From positions 248,001-312,000 of the forward strand of contig JAGABT010000016.1 of assembly GCA_017614505.1 (NCBI GenBank): DNA of 64,000 bases, written 5' to 3'. The position numbers and the translations under genes were made by a program. The notes beneath the pieces were generated by a model that saw only the letters and a list, made by a program, of their open reading frames with translations, was not told where the DNA came from and did no database searches. Of the stretch, positions 26,432 to 34,643 are shown one piece after another (the first letter of the stretch is position 1; every line of letters starts with the position of its first letter). This DNA comes from Selenomonadaceae bacterium (GTDB lineage: Bacteria; Bacillota; Negativicutes; Selenomonadales; Selenomonadaceae).

Positions 26432-26998
26432 TCAAAATCGATTCAGTTCCTTCAGCGCGAATTTTATCAGCTGTTCCGTCGTCAGATTTTTCGGCGCGCG
26501 CTTCAACGCTGTGGAAATTTCTGCGTCCGTGTAGCCCAGCGCCGACAGCGCTTCCGCCGCCTCGTCCAATGCGTTCGACTTTCTGATTTGCACCGGCGCA
26601 AATTCCTGCGCGACTGAAAGTTTCCCCTGCAGCTCCAGCAAAATCCTCTGCGCCGATTTTTTCCCGACGCCTGGCAGTTTCGTGAGCGCCGCCAAATCCT
26701 GATTCGCTACCGCCGCCGCAAATTCTGCCGGTGAAATTTTTGCAACTATCGCCGCCGCCGTTTTCGTACCAAGCCCCGTCACCGTCAGCAGATTTTCAAA
26801 AAGCTCGAACTCCGCGCGTTCCCTGAACCCGTACAAATTGATAGCGTTCTCACTGACCGCCGTGTGAATGAAAAGTTCAGCCGCCGCGCCAGTTTCAAAT
26901 TCGCCAGCCGCGAAAATCCTGTAGCCGACGCCTTGCACGTCCAAAATAATTTCGCCGCCAAAATTAAATTTGACGGTGCCGCTCAAATATCCAATCAT
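26432..26998 (-). CDS. ruvA: RuvA, Holliday junction branch-migration subunit
   Basis: 188 residues, slightly short for RuvA (about 200). The N-terminal OB fold begins MIGYLSGTV with VGYRIFA. Two helix-hairpin-helix motifs follow (LLTVTGLGTKTAAAI and LTKLPGVGKKSAQRILLEL), and a C-terminal domain III (EAAEALSALGYTDAEI) contacts RuvB. It binds four-way junctions as a tetramer. The ATG overlaps the EcsC-like gene stop by 4 bp. No ruvB follows; an acetyltransferase does. Confidence 0.96.
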   Translation of the reverse strand: MIGYLSGTVKFNFGGEIILDVQGVGYRIFAAGEFETGAAAELFIHTAVSENAINLYGFRERAEFELFENLLTVTGLGTKTAAAIVAKISPAEFAAAVANQDLAALTKLPGVGKKSAQRILLELQGKLSVAQEFAPVQIRKSNALDEAAEALSALGYTDAEISTALKRAPKNLTTEQLIKFALKELNRF

Positions 26999-27462
26999 GA
27001 ATTTTTACCTGCTGCCAGCTGTTTTTTCGCCCAGTCTGGAACTTCCGATTCAGTCACGACGCGCGTCAACTCTTTAGTCGGAGGGTTAGCGATGAAAAAA
27101 CTTTTTGCCGCCGCGCCGATAGCCTTCGTAGTCACGCCGTCGAAACCCGCGCTGACAATCCCGCCGATAATTGGAATGGCCTTGACGAGCTGCGTCGCGC
27201 TCTTGCTGATAATTTTTTCGGCGACGGTTTGCTGAACCTTGCTGAGAATCGCGCCGGAAATTTTCTTCTCGGCAAAATCCATCGCCATCTTCATTCCAAT
27301 TTCCTTGACGACCTCATTCGCCGCGTTCCCAGCCAGCGAAAGGTAGACCATCGTTTTAACCTTGTCGTGGTGAATTTCGTAGCCGCCCATGTAAGCGATA
27401 GCCGCCGCCATTCGCGCCTGCACGTAAATCGAGTTCAAAACGCCGAGAGAATTTTCCGCCAT
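26995..27462 (-). CDS. EcsC-like protein
   Basis: 155 residues, alanine-rich. The middle segment KAIPIIGGIVSAGFDGVTTKAIGAAAK matches the EcsC family hallmark (glycine-rich hydrophobic stretch, then FD..TT). It is shorter than most EcsC proteins (over 200). Function unknown. Inserted between ruvC and ruvA: 17 bp after ruvC, with a 4-bp overlap into ruvA. ATG with AAGGAG 6-7 nt upstream. Confidence 0.75.
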   Translation of the reverse strand: MAENSLGVLNSIYVQARMAAAIAYMGGYEIHHDKVKTMVYLSLAGNAANEVVKEIGMKMAMDFAEKKISGAILSKVQQTVAEKIISKSATQLVKAIPIIGGIVSAGFDGVTTKAIGAAAKSFFIANPPTKELTRVVTESEVPDWAKKQLAAGKNS

Positions 27463-27478
27463 GTGAATGCTCCTTTCG

Positions 27479-27976
27479 TCAGGCTAAAAGATTTCTTCTG
27501 GCTAAACTGTTCGCCTCGTAAGTCGCGCTGATTGCTATCGCCAATGCGTCGGCAACGTCGTCGGGCGCGGGCGGCTCGGCTAAGTTCAAAATTTTCGTGA
27601 CCATGTAGATGATTTGTTCCTTAGTCGCTCCGCCGTAGCCCGTGACTGACATTTTGACTTCGTTCGGCGTCATTTCCAGCACGTCGAGTTTATTCTGCGC
27701 GGCGCAGAGCAAAACTATCCCGCGCGCCTGTCCGACGGGTATTGCCGTCGTAGCGTTCCGCCCGAAGAATAATTTTTCGACGCCCATAACCTGCGGCTGG
27801 AATTTCTTAACGATAATGTCGAGTTCCATGTAAATTTTGAGCAGGCGGTCCTGCATACGCGCCTTCGAGTCGGTAGTTATCGCGCCGAAAGTTTTAGGGA
27901 CAATCCGCCCGTTAATCTGCTCAACGACGCCGTAGCCGCAAATCGCCGTTCCAGGGTCAATTCCCAGCGCGCGCAT
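27479..27976 (-). CDS. ruvC: RuvC, Holliday junction resolvase
   Basis: 165 residues, RNase H-like endonuclease that cuts Holliday junctions symmetrically. Acidic catalytic residues are visible: Asp7 in LGIDPGTA, Glu in MGVEKLFFGRN, and the aspartate pair in PAPDDVADALAIA. GQARGIVLL and TPNEVKMSVTGYGGATKEQI are family motifs. The ATG overlaps the yebC TAA (TAAATG arrangement), so the two are translationally coupled. Confidence 0.97.
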   Translation of the reverse strand: MRALGIDPGTAICGYGVVEQINGRIVPKTFGAITTDSKARMQDRLLKIYMELDIIVKKFQPQVMGVEKLFFGRNATTAIPVGQARGIVLLCAAQNKLDVLEMTPNEVKMSVTGYGGATKEQIIYMVTKILNLAEPPAPDDVADALAIAISATYEANSLARRNLLA

Positions 27977-28708
27977 TTACTCTTCGGCAAGTTCGTAGTT
28001 GCCGTAAACATTCTGAACGTCGTCGTCTTCATCGAGCGCGTCCAGCAGTTTCTGCATTTTCTCAGAATCTTTGTCGGAAAGTTTGACGGTGGTATCCGGC
28101 ACCTGCGTAATTTCGGCGCTGGCGGTTTCAATTCCCTTTTCAGCGAGCGCGGCTTCAATGGCGTCGAAATCTTCGGGCGCGGCGGTAATTTCAAACGCCT
28201 CGTCGTCCGCTTCAAAATCTTCGGCGCCGGCTTCCATGACAATTTCCATGAGCGCATCTTCATCGTCGAAAGTTTCCTTCGCAACGACGAAGACGGCTTT
28301 TTTCTTGAACATCCAGCTGACGCAGCCGTTTTCGCCGAGGTTGCCGCCGTGCTTGCTGAAAATGTGGCGGACGGCAGCGGCAGTGCGGTTGCGGTTGTCA
28401 GTGAGAATGTCGAGCATAAGCGCCGAGCCGCCAGGTCCGTAGCCTTCGTAGGTGATTTCTTCGTAGTTGGAGGTGTCGGACGTGCCGAGCCCTTTCTGAA
28501 TCGCGCGGTTGATATTGTCCTTGGTGATATTGTTGGCGCGGGCTTTGCTGAGCGCGAGCTTGAGGCGCATGTTGCCGGTCGGGTCAGCGCCGCCCATTTT
28601 CACGGCGATTGTAATTTCGCGGCTGATTTTGGTAGTCATGGCGCCGCGAATCGCGTCGTTGGCGCCCTTCTTGCGTTTGATATTCGCCCATTTAGAATGT
28701 CCTGACAT
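27977..28708 (-). CDS. YebC/PmpR/TACO1-family protein
   Basis: 243 residues, full length. It starts MSGHSKWANIKRKKGANDA and has KMGGADPTGNMRLKLALSKA, YEGYGPGGSALMLDILTDN and a conserved GENGCVSWMF. Members were annotated as transcriptional regulators; recent work on relatives links the family to translation through difficult peptide stretches. The gene lies directly upstream of ruvC, the common arrangement. Confidence 0.95.
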   Translation of the reverse strand: MSGHSKWANIKRKKGANDAIRGAMTTKISREITIAVKMGGADPTGNMRLKLALSKARANNITKDNINRAIQKGLGTSDTSNYEEITYEGYGPGGSALMLDILTDNRNRTAAAVRHIFSKHGGNLGENGCVSWMFKKKAVFVVAKETFDDEDALMEIVMEAGAEDFEADDEAFEITAAPEDFDAIEAALAEKGIETASAEITQVPDTTVKLSDKDSEKMQKLLDALDEDDDVQNVYGNYELAEE

Positions 28709-28711
28709 AAT

Positions 28712-29077
28712 TTATCTCCTCTCGTTAAATAACATTTCAATGCGCTGGCGGGCGTGTTCCTCACCGGCGTTGGCGGCTTCGACGTACCACTTGAGCGCCT
28801 CGCTAATATTCTGTTCAGTGCCAATTCCCAGCTCGTACATTCTGGCAGTCATAGCCATCGCGGTTGGATTTTTAAGCTCCGCCGCCTTTTTAATCCAGCT
28901 GAAACCTGCGCGTTCATCTTTTTCGACGCCGGTGCCGCCCATGTACATGGAGCCAACTTCATTCATGGCGAAGACGCTGCCGAGTTCCGCCGCCTCAAGG
29001 TACAGCTTAAAAGATTTTTGAAAGTCCCCGCCAGCGTCAACTTTCAGCGCGCGTTTGACCAGTTCTTCAACGTAAAT
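28712..29077 (-). CDS. Sel1-repeat protein with non-canonical start
   Basis: The frame is open from a stop at 29119-29117 to the TAA before yebC. Sel1-like repeats occupy nearly all of it: FQKSFKLYLEAAELGSVFAM, then MYMGGTGVEKDERAGFSWI and MYELGIGTEQNISEALKWY. The first ATG (28966) would cut into the first repeat. Upstream there is no ATG, GTG or TTG, only CTG (29089-29087) and ATT (29077-29075); the ATT lies behind GGAAGA, which overlaps the end of the acetyltransferase gene. Start at 29077 is my guess. Sel1 proteins act as protein-interaction scaffolds. Confidence 0.6.
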   Translation of the reverse strand: MYVEELVKRALKVDAGGDFQKSFKLYLEAAELGSVFAMNEVGSMYMGGTGVEKDERAGFSWIKKAAELKNPTAMAMTARMYELGIGTEQNISEALKWYVEAANAGEEHARQRIEMLFNERR

Positions 29078-29078
29078 T

Positions 29079-29567
29079 TTATCTTCCAGCTGAATCGCCC
29101 TCCTGCAGAATTTTTTTCATGTAAATCACGTCGCTCATGGGATTATCGTAGTACGGCGCGGTTTCGACGAAGCCGAATTTTTTGTAGAGGTGAATGGCGC
29201 CCTTGAGCGGCTGAATCGTGTCAAGCACCATTTCGCGGTAACCGTCGGCTCTGGCGGCGTCAATGATAGCGCTGATTAGCAGGCGACCGGCGTGCAGTTC
29301 GCGGAAATTTTCCCTGACGAAAAGGCGTTTCATTTCGCAGCGTTCAGCGTTGTGGCGGTGGTAGGCGACGCAGCCGATAATTTCGCCGGTCTCAATCTGC
29401 GCGACGAGCAGGCGACCTTCGGGCGGCAAATATTTTTCAGCGAGGTCGGCTAATTCTGCGTCAAGATTTTGGAATGACAAGTCGCGTCCGAGAAATTTGG
29501 TGTAGTCTAGAATGAGCTGTTTAGTTTCGGCGAGGTGGCTGGTGCCGTCGACGATGTTAATTTGCAT
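29079..29567 (-). CDS. GNAT-family N-acetyltransferase
   Basis: 162 residues. Motif A appears as [19 protein letters not shown], and [17 protein letters not shown] near the end is typical of putative acetyltransferases of about 160 residues. Substrate unknown. The ATG lies inside the tyrS 3' end (11-bp overlap). Confidence 0.88.
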   Translation of the reverse strand: MQINIVDGTSHLAETKQLILDYTKFLGRDLSFQNLDAELADLAEKYLPPEGRLLVAQIETGEIIGCVAYHRHNAERCEMKRLFVRENFRELHAGRLLISAIIDAARADGYREMVLDTIQPLKGAIHLYKKFGFVETAPYYDNPMSDVIYMKKILQEGDSAGR

Positions 29568-30771
29568 TGGCGAGCCTGTAAAATTTTTTCTTGCCCTTGC
29601 GAATGACGGCGGGAAAATCTTTCTCCGCGAAAACGTACTCGGCGTCGGTAACTTTTTCGTCGTTGAGCGTCAAGCCGTTCTGCGCGATAAGTCTGCGCCC
29701 TTCCGCCTTCGACTCGATAACTTTGGCGGAAACTAAAACGTCGAGCAACTTTTTACCAGCGGCGCCGGTAACTTCGACTGTCGGGATATTTTCCGAGCTT
29801 TGACCTGTGAAAATTTCAGCGGCAGACTTCGCGGCGGCGTCAGCGTTTTCCTTACCGTGAACAAGCTTGGTGACTTCATACGCCAGAATTTTCTTAGCCT
29901 CGTTAATCTCGGAATCCTTGAGCGCGCTGAGGCGGTTCACTTCGTCCATAGGCAGGAAAGTCAGCAGCGACAGGCAGGTTTTAACGTCCGCGTCGTCGAC
30001 GTTGCGCCAGTACTGATAGAAATCGTAGGGCGAAACTTTATCAGCGTCAAGCCAGAGCGCGCCGCCAGCCGTCTTGCCCATTTTCGAGCCGTCGCTCTTA
30101 GTCAGCAGTTTGTTCGTCAAGCCGAAAACATTCCTGCCGGTTTTGCGCCGCACGAGTTCGACGCCGGCGATAATGTTCGACCACTGGTCGTCGCCGCCCA
30201 GCTGAATTTCGCAACCGTAATCCGCGTTCAGCTTGTAAAAATCGTAAGCCTGCATAACCATGTAGTTGAACTCCAGGAACGTCAAGCCCTTTTCCCAGCG
30301 CTGCTTGTAGCATTCAGCCGCCAGCATTCGATTAACGGTAAAATGCGCGCCAACTTCGCGCAGGAGTTCAATGTAGCCGAGTTTGCGGAGCCAGTCGCCG
30401 TTGTTGACCATGAGCGCCCTGCCGTTGCTGAAATCGATAAAGCGCGAAATCTGTTTCTTGAAGCATTCGCAGTTGTGCTCAATAATTTCATCAGTCATAA
30501 CCTTGCGCATGTCAGTTCTGCCGGAAGGGTCGCCAATCGTGCCGGTGCCGCCGCCGACCAGCGCTATCGGGCGGTGACCGGCGCGCTGCAGGTGCGCCAT
30601 AACCATCAGCGCGATAAAATGACCGGCGTGCAGGCTGTCAGCCGTCGGGTCGAAGCCAATGTAAAACGTCACAGATTTTTCGCCGAGCAGTTTCCGAACG
30701 GCGTCTTCGTCGGTACACTGCGCGATAAATCCGCGCTCGCTCAAAGTGTCAAAAACATTTTCTGCCAACAA
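29557..30771 (-). CDS. tyrS: Tyrosyl-tRNA synthetase
   Basis: 404 residues, class Ic aminoacyl-tRNA synthetase. HIGH-type motif HAGH in [13 protein letters not shown], tyrosine pocket [13 protein letters not shown]-type KMGKT in [13 protein letters not shown], and a C-terminal S4 RNA-binding domain ([15 protein letters not shown]). It charges tRNA-Tyr. The start is one of two adjacent TTG codons (30771 or 30768) behind GGGGAG; the second has the better spacing. The leader is too short for a T-box. A promoter at 30811 drives this gene and the following run. Confidence 0.96.
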   Translation of the reverse strand: MLAENVFDTLSERGFIAQCTDEDAVRKLLGEKSVTFYIGFDPTADSLHAGHFIALMVMAHLQRAGHRPIALVGGGTGTIGDPSGRTDMRKVMTDEIIEHNCECFKKQISRFIDFSNGRALMVNNGDWLRKLGYIELLREVGAHFTVNRMLAAECYKQRWEKGLTFLEFNYMVMQAYDFYKLNADYGCEIQLGGDDQWSNIIAGVELVRRKTGRNVFGLTNKLLTKSDGSKMGKTAGGALWLDADKVSPYDFYQYWRNVDDADVKTCLSLLTFLPMDEVNRLSALKDSEINEAKKILAYEVTKLVHGKENADAAAKSAAEIFTGQSSENIPTVEVTGAAGKKLLDVLVSAKVIESKAEGRRLIAQNGLTLNDEKVTDAEYVFAEKDFPAVIRKGKKKFYRLANAN

Positions 30772-30810
30772 AATCTCCCCTTTGGTATTTGAAGAATTTT
30801 TCCGCCGCAG

Positions 30811-30820
30811 ATTATAACAG
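30811..30820 (-). promoter_or_regulatory. Extended -10 promoter of tyrS
   Basis: Minus-strand TGTTATAAT: TATAAT at 30816-30811 with TG at 30819-30818. No convincing -35 box lies 17 bp upstream, where the ridA terminator T-run is. It is an extended -10 promoter directly behind the ridA terminator. Confidence 0.65.
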
Positions 30821-30821
30821 A

Positions 30822-30857
30822 TACTGCAAAAAAAATCACCCCTTCGGTGAGGGGCGT
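30822..30857 (-). terminator. Intrinsic terminator of ridA
   Basis: On the minus strand CCCCT pairs with AGGGG around CACCGA, followed by TGATTTTTTTT. It lies 20 bp after the ridA stop and just upstream of the tyrS promoter. Confidence 0.75.
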
Positions 30858-30876
30858 CGAAGTTTCGGAAAAAATT

Positions 30877-31248
30877 TTATTTCGCGGCGATAACTTCAAT
30901 TTCGCAAAGCGCGCCCGCCGGTAAATCCTTCACTGCAACGCAGCTCCGCGCAGGTTTGCTGACAAAATATTTTTCGTAGACCGCGTTGAAAGTTTTGAAG
31001 TCGGCAATTTCCGCCAGAAAGCACGTCGTCTTAACAACGTTCTCGAAAGTCAAGCCCGCCGCCTCAAGAATCGCGCCGAGATTTTTGCAGCACTGTTCCG
31101 CCTGCCCTGCGATGTCAGTGGTGACAATTTTTCCAGCCGCTGGGTCTATTGCTATCTGCCCTGAAGTATACAAAATCCTGTCGACTTCGACGGCCTGGCT
31201 GTACGGTCCAATCGCCGTCGGAGCTTTGTCTGTGCTAATTTTTCTCAT
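30877..31248 (-). CDS. ridA: RidA family reactive enamine/imine deaminase
   Basis: 123 residues, normal length. It begins with DKAPTAIGPYSQAV and has LYTSGQIAIDP, NLGAILEAAGLTFENVVKTT and the catalytic arginine in PARSCVAVKDLPAGALCEIE. RidA trimers hydrolyse 2-aminoacrylate and related enamines formed by PLP enzymes. Single gene with its own terminator; ATG behind AAAGGA. Confidence 0.95.
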   Translation of the reverse strand: MRKISTDKAPTAIGPYSQAVEVDRILYTSGQIAIDPAAGKIVTTDIAGQAEQCCKNLGAILEAAGLTFENVVKTTCFLAEIADFKTFNAVYEKYFVSKPARSCVAVKDLPAGALCEIEVIAAK

Positions 31249-31386
31249 GGTTGCATTTTCCTTTCAAAAGTTTTAGAATATCGCCCGTTGTCATTTTACC
31301 CGCTGAACGTGGAAACAATCTGGCAGAATTTTTTATTTTTCAGTACAATTCCACCAAAACTTCATGACTTTTTCAGTGCAATATGG

Positions 31387-31512
31387 CATAATAGCATTGT
31401 AGAGTAAACAATGGTTTTTGCTAACGAAAGGGGGAAGGCTGCTCCGAAGCACGAGTTGACTTATCCGGTCGGCAAGCTCGGGCGCGTTTTGAACGCGTTA
31501 GGCAGCGGAATA
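31387..31512 (+). promoter_or_regulatory. Promoter and possibly structured leader of the 3D-domain gene
   Basis: Extended -10 TGGCATAAT (-10 box 31387-31392), with ATGACT (31364-31369) 17 bp upstream. The leader of about 110 nt can form a closing helix CTAACG (31421-31426) with CGTTAG (31496-31501), enclosing TGCT/AGCA (31440-31451), GAGTTG/CAAGCTC (31453-31479) and CGCGTT/AACGCG (31483-31497). The last partly competes with the closing helix. It matches no riboswitch class I recognise. Alternatively this stretch is coding from an ATG at 31411. Confidence 0.45.
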
Positions 31513-32097
31513 ATGAAGCGTAATATATTCAAAAAGCTGGGCATAAGCGAAAAAAAATGGGGACTTAGCTTACTGCTGGCAGGATTTGCAGCACTGAACG
31601 TCGGCTTTACCAATCAGGTGAACGAAATTGAAGCGACGAAGGTTGCACAAGTCGAGGAGTCAACTGTCAGCATGGCAGATTTCTCCGCAATTAACGATAC
31701 CAATGCGATTGAACTTAACGAATACGTAGACAGCACCAGTGCGGCGGAAGTTGCAGTGAACCTGCCGCCCACCAACGGCGAAGGCACCTGGCAGCCCCTT
31801 TATTACGACGGCGATTATGCTGACGTTTTGACGATGGAAGCCACGGCGTATCTGCCTACGGACGGTGACGGCTACGGCATTACCGCAACCGGCATTCCCG
31901 CGACTTACGGCGTAGCGGCGGTTGACCCCTACGTCATTCCGCTCGGCACCAGACTTTATATTCCTGGTTACGGCGAGGCTATCGCGGCTGATACCGGCGG
32001 CGCAATTATTGGCTACAGAATCGACCTTTGCATGGAAAGCTATGACGAGTGCATGCAGTTTGGGCGCCGCAACGTCACGGTTTACATTCTTAGATAA
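31513..32097 (+). CDS. 3D (Asp-Asp-Asp) domain protein, cell-wall active
   Basis: 194 residues. An N-terminal membrane anchor or signal segment (KWGLSLLLAGFAALNVGF) is followed by a Thr/Asn-rich linker and a C-terminal 3D domain: VDPYVIPLGTRLYIPGYGEA, AADTGGAIIG and RIDLCMESYDECMQFGRR, which hold the three conserved aspartates. These domains cleave peptidoglycan as lytic-transglycosylase-like double-psi barrels. ATG 31513 gives a normal short N-terminus; an in-frame ATG at 31411 would add 34 residues encoded by the leader. Both SDs are weak. Confidence 0.85.
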   Translation: MKRNIFKKLGISEKKWGLSLLLAGFAALNVGFTNQVNEIEATKVAQVEESTVSMADFSAINDTNAIELNEYVDSTSAAEVAVNLPPTNGEGTWQPLYYDGDYADVLTMEATAYLPTDGDGYGITATGIPATYGVAAVDPYVIPLGTRLYIPGYGEAIAADTGGAIIGYRIDLCMESYDECMQFGRRNVTVYILR

Positions 32098-32119
32098 ATT
32101 TTTTCGATTAATATAGATT

Positions 32120-32156
32120 CGGCTGTCGCTGGTTTTACTGGCGGCAGTTTTTAGTT
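32120..32156 (+). terminator. Intrinsic terminator of the 3D-domain gene
   Basis: CTGTCGC pairs with GCGGCAG (one G-T pair) across a TGGTTTTACTG loop, followed by TTTTTAG. It lies about 25 bp after the stop codon and upstream of repeat copy B. Confidence 0.65.
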
Positions 32157-32176
32157 TGTCGAATGTTAGATGTTTA

Positions 32177-32300
32177 TCAGCATTTCTTTCTTTTTATATG
32201 TTACTTTCTTTCGAGAAAGAAAGTAACCAAAGAAAGCTGGGCCGCATAGGTCGCATCCGGCGACCTGTGACGGCCCGCGCCCCATCCATGGGGCGCCTCT
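32177..32300 (-). repeat. Triple-hairpin intergenic repeat, copy B (reverse orientation)
   Basis: Read on the minus strand: hairpin 1 is a GGCGCCCCAT/ATGGGGCGC-type stem. Hairpin 2 has AGGTCGC/GCGACCT with loop CGGAT and outer GGGCCG/CGGCCC. Hairpin 3 is enlarged to a 12-bp TTACTTTCTTTC stem (32201-32226), and the shared TTTCTTT...AAATGCTGA ending follows. It lies between the convergent 3D-domain gene and ychF. Confidence 0.85.
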
Positions 32301-32316
32301 GAGCGCTTACATAAAA

Positions 32317-33420
32317 TTATACGTTGAATCTGAAATAAGTAACGTCGCCGTCCTGCATGACATATTCCTTGCCCTCGAGGCGCACCAGACCCTTATCGCG
32401 GGCGGCGGCGATTGAGCCGAGCTTGACCAAATCGTCGTAGTTGACAATTTCTGCGCGAATGAAACCGCGTTCAATGTCGCTGTGAATTTTACCGGCGGCT
32501 TTAACGGCGGGCGTGCCTTTTTTAATCGTCCAGGCGCGCGTTTCTTCGGGACCGGCTGTCAGAAAAGTCATGAGTCCCAGCAGGTCGAACGCCGCGCCTA
32601 TCAGCCTGTCGAGCCCAGATTTTTCCAAGCCAATATCCGCCAGAAATTCCTTCGCCTCGTCGTCGTCAAGCTCCGCAATTTCAGATTCGACCTTCGCGCA
32701 AATTACTACAACCTGCGCGTCTTCAGCCTTTGCAATTTCCGCAACCTTCGCCACGTACTGATTCCCCGCGTAGTCCGCCGCCTCGTCTTCGGCAACGTTC
32801 GCCACGTACAGCGTCGGCTTGAGCGTCAGCAGATTCGTTTCGCGTATCGCATAAAGTTCATCTTCAGTCAGATTCAGACTGCGCGCGGGCTTAGCCTCGT
32901 CAAGCGCGGCTTTTATTTTGTTCAGAATTTCGTTTTCCGCCTTAGCCTCCTTGTTGCCGGATTTCAAAACGCGCGTCAGGCGTTCCAGCCGCCTGTCGAT
33001 AATTTCCAAATCCGCCAGACAAAGTTCCGTCTGAATCGTGTCAATATCGCGCGCCGGATCAATCGTATTCGCAACGTGCGTGATATTTTCATCTTCAAAG
33101 CAGCGGACAACGTGAGCGATAGCGTCAACCTGCCGGATATGCTCAAGGAATTTGTTGCCGAGACCTTCGCCCTTCGACGCGCCCTTAACTAAGCCTGCAA
33201 TGTCCACAAAACGAACCGTTGCCGGCGTAGTTTTTTTCGAGCTGTACATTTTCGTTAAAACTTCCAGCCGCGCGTCCGGCACCGCCACTATCCCGACGTT
33301 CGGCTCAATCGTGCAGAACGGGTAATTCGCCGCCTCCGCGCCCGCCTTCGTGATAGCGTTAAAAAGCGTCGACTTGCCAACATTCGGCAGCCCGACGATA
33401 CCAACTTCCAAACTGCTCAT
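32317..33420 (-). CDS. ychF: YchF/OLA1 redox-regulated ribosome-binding ATPase
   Basis: 367 residues, Obg-family P-loop protein. G1 is [15 protein letters not shown]3 is [20 protein letters not shown], and G4 is the non-canonical NVAEDE instead of NKxD, which explains ATP preference. The C-terminal TGS domain ends [15 protein letters not shown]. It binds ribosomes and responds to oxidative stress. It overlaps dapL by 4 bp and is the last gene of the ilvB-dapL-ychF operon. Confidence 0.97.
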   Translation of the reverse strand: MSSLEVGIVGLPNVGKSTLFNAITKAGAEAANYPFCTIEPNVGIVAVPDARLEVLTKMYSSKKTTPATVRFVDIAGLVKGASKGEGLGNKFLEHIRQVDAIAHVVRCFEDENITHVANTIDPARDIDTIQTELCLADLEIIDRRLERLTRVLKSGNKEAKAENEILNKIKAALDEAKPARSLNLTEDELYAIRETNLLTLKPTLYVANVAEDEAADYAGNQYVAKVAEIAKAEDAQVVVICAKVESEIAELDDDEAKEFLADIGLEKSGLDRLIGAAFDLLGLMTFLTAGPEETRAWTIKKGTPAVKAAGKIHSDIERGFIRAEIVNYDDLVKLGSIAAARDKGLVRLEGKEYVMQDGDVTYFRFNV

Positions 33421-34634
33421 GCTAATCTCTCCATTGCTTTCAGTGTATTTTCGCGCGAACCGAACGCCGTCAGCCGCAAATATCCTTCTCCGCAGGGTCC
33501 GAAGCCCGCGCCTGGCGTTCCAACGATTTTATATTCGCGCAGGAGTTTATCGAAAAATTCCCAGCTCGAAATTCCTTCCGGCGTCTTGAGCCAGATGTAT
33601 GGCGCGTTAATTCCGCCGTAAGTTTTAAAGCCAGCCGCGCTCAAACCCTCGCGGATAATTCTGGCGTTGGTCATGTAATAATCAATCAGCGCGTGAATTT
33701 GCGCCTGCCCCTCGTCGGAGTAAATCGCCGCCGCGCCGCGTTGAACGATGTACGCCGTGCCATTGAACTTGGTTGTCTGACGCCGGATCCACAGATTTTT
33801 GAGCGGAACTTTATCGCCGGTTGAAGTAGTGCCGCACAAATTTTCTGGAATGACGACGTAGCCGCAGCGGGTGCCGGTAAAGCCGGCGGTTTTGCTGAAA
33901 GAGCGGAATTCTATCGCAACGTCGCGCGCACCGGCGATTTCGTAAATCGAACGGGGAATATTTTCTTCGGTGATGTAGGCGGCGTAGGCGGCGTCGTAGA
34001 GAATCACGGCGTCATTGGCTTTGGCGAAGGCAACCCAGCGTTCTAGCGCGGCTTTGTCAAGCGTCGTGCCGGTGGGATTGTTCGGCGAGCAAAGGTAAAT
34101 CAAATCGACGTGAGTATCCGGCGGCGCGGGCGAAAAATTATTTTCAGCAGTGCAGGGCAGGTAAGTCACGCCTTCAAATCTGCCGTCGCGCAGAGTGCCG
34201 GTGCGCCCAGCCATAACGTTTGTGTCAAGGTAGACGGGGTAAACTGGGTCGGCGATGGCGATTTTGCTGTCGGCTGAAAAGATTTCCTGAATGTTGCCGC
34301 AGTCGCATTTGGAGCCGTCGCTGATAAAAATTTCGTCCGCCGTGACGCTGATACCGCGCCGCGTGTAATTCCATTCGGCGATTTTTTCGCGCAGGAATGA
34401 ATAGCCCTGTTCAGGACCGTAGCCGTGGAAAGTTTCCGCGCGGGACATTTCAGCCACGGCGGCAGTCATAGCGTCAGTGCAGACTTTCGGCAGGGGCTGA
34501 GTAACGTCGCCAATGCCGAGGCGGATAATTTCAGCGGCGGGGTTTTCAGCCTGAAATTTTTTGACACGGCGCGCAATTTCGGTGAACAGATAACTTTCGG
34601 GCAGCTTGAGATAATTTTCATTGATACGAGCCAT
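33417..34634 (-). CDS. dapL: LL-diaminopimelate aminotransferase
   Basis: 405 residues. DapL signatures are clear: [15 protein letters not shown] at the N-terminus, [39 protein letters not shown], the PLP-lysine site [17 protein letters not shown] and [16 protein letters not shown]. It makes LL-diaminopimelate directly from tetrahydrodipicolinate for lysine and peptidoglycan synthesis, bypassing the acyl pathways. Ten bp after ilvB; ATG overlaps into ychF by 4 bp at its end. Confidence 0.97.
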   Translation of the reverse strand: MARINENYLKLPESYLFTEIARRVKKFQAENPAAEIIRLGIGDVTQPLPKVCTDAMTAAVAEMSRAETFHGYGPEQGYSFLREKIAEWNYTRRGISVTADEIFISDGSKCDCGNIQEIFSADSKIAIADPVYPVYLDTNVMAGRTGTLRDGRFEGVTYLPCTAENNFSPAPPDTHVDLIYLCSPNNPTGTTLDKAALERWVAFAKANDAVILYDAAYAAYITEENIPRSIYEIAGARDVAIEFRSFSKTAGFTGTRCGYVVIPENLCGTTSTGDKVPLKNLWIRRQTTKFNGTAYIVQRGAAAIYSDEGQAQIHALIDYYMTNARIIREGLSAAGFKTYGGINAPYIWLKTPEGISSWEFFDKLLREYKIVGTPGAGFGPCGEGYLRLTAFGSRENTLKAMERLA

Positions 34635-34643
34635 AAAATCGCC

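Noticed and set aside
30772-30876. T-box leader expected before tyrS
   Set aside because: The gap is only about 100 bp and is filled by the ridA terminator and an extended -10 promoter; no T-box consensus is seen.
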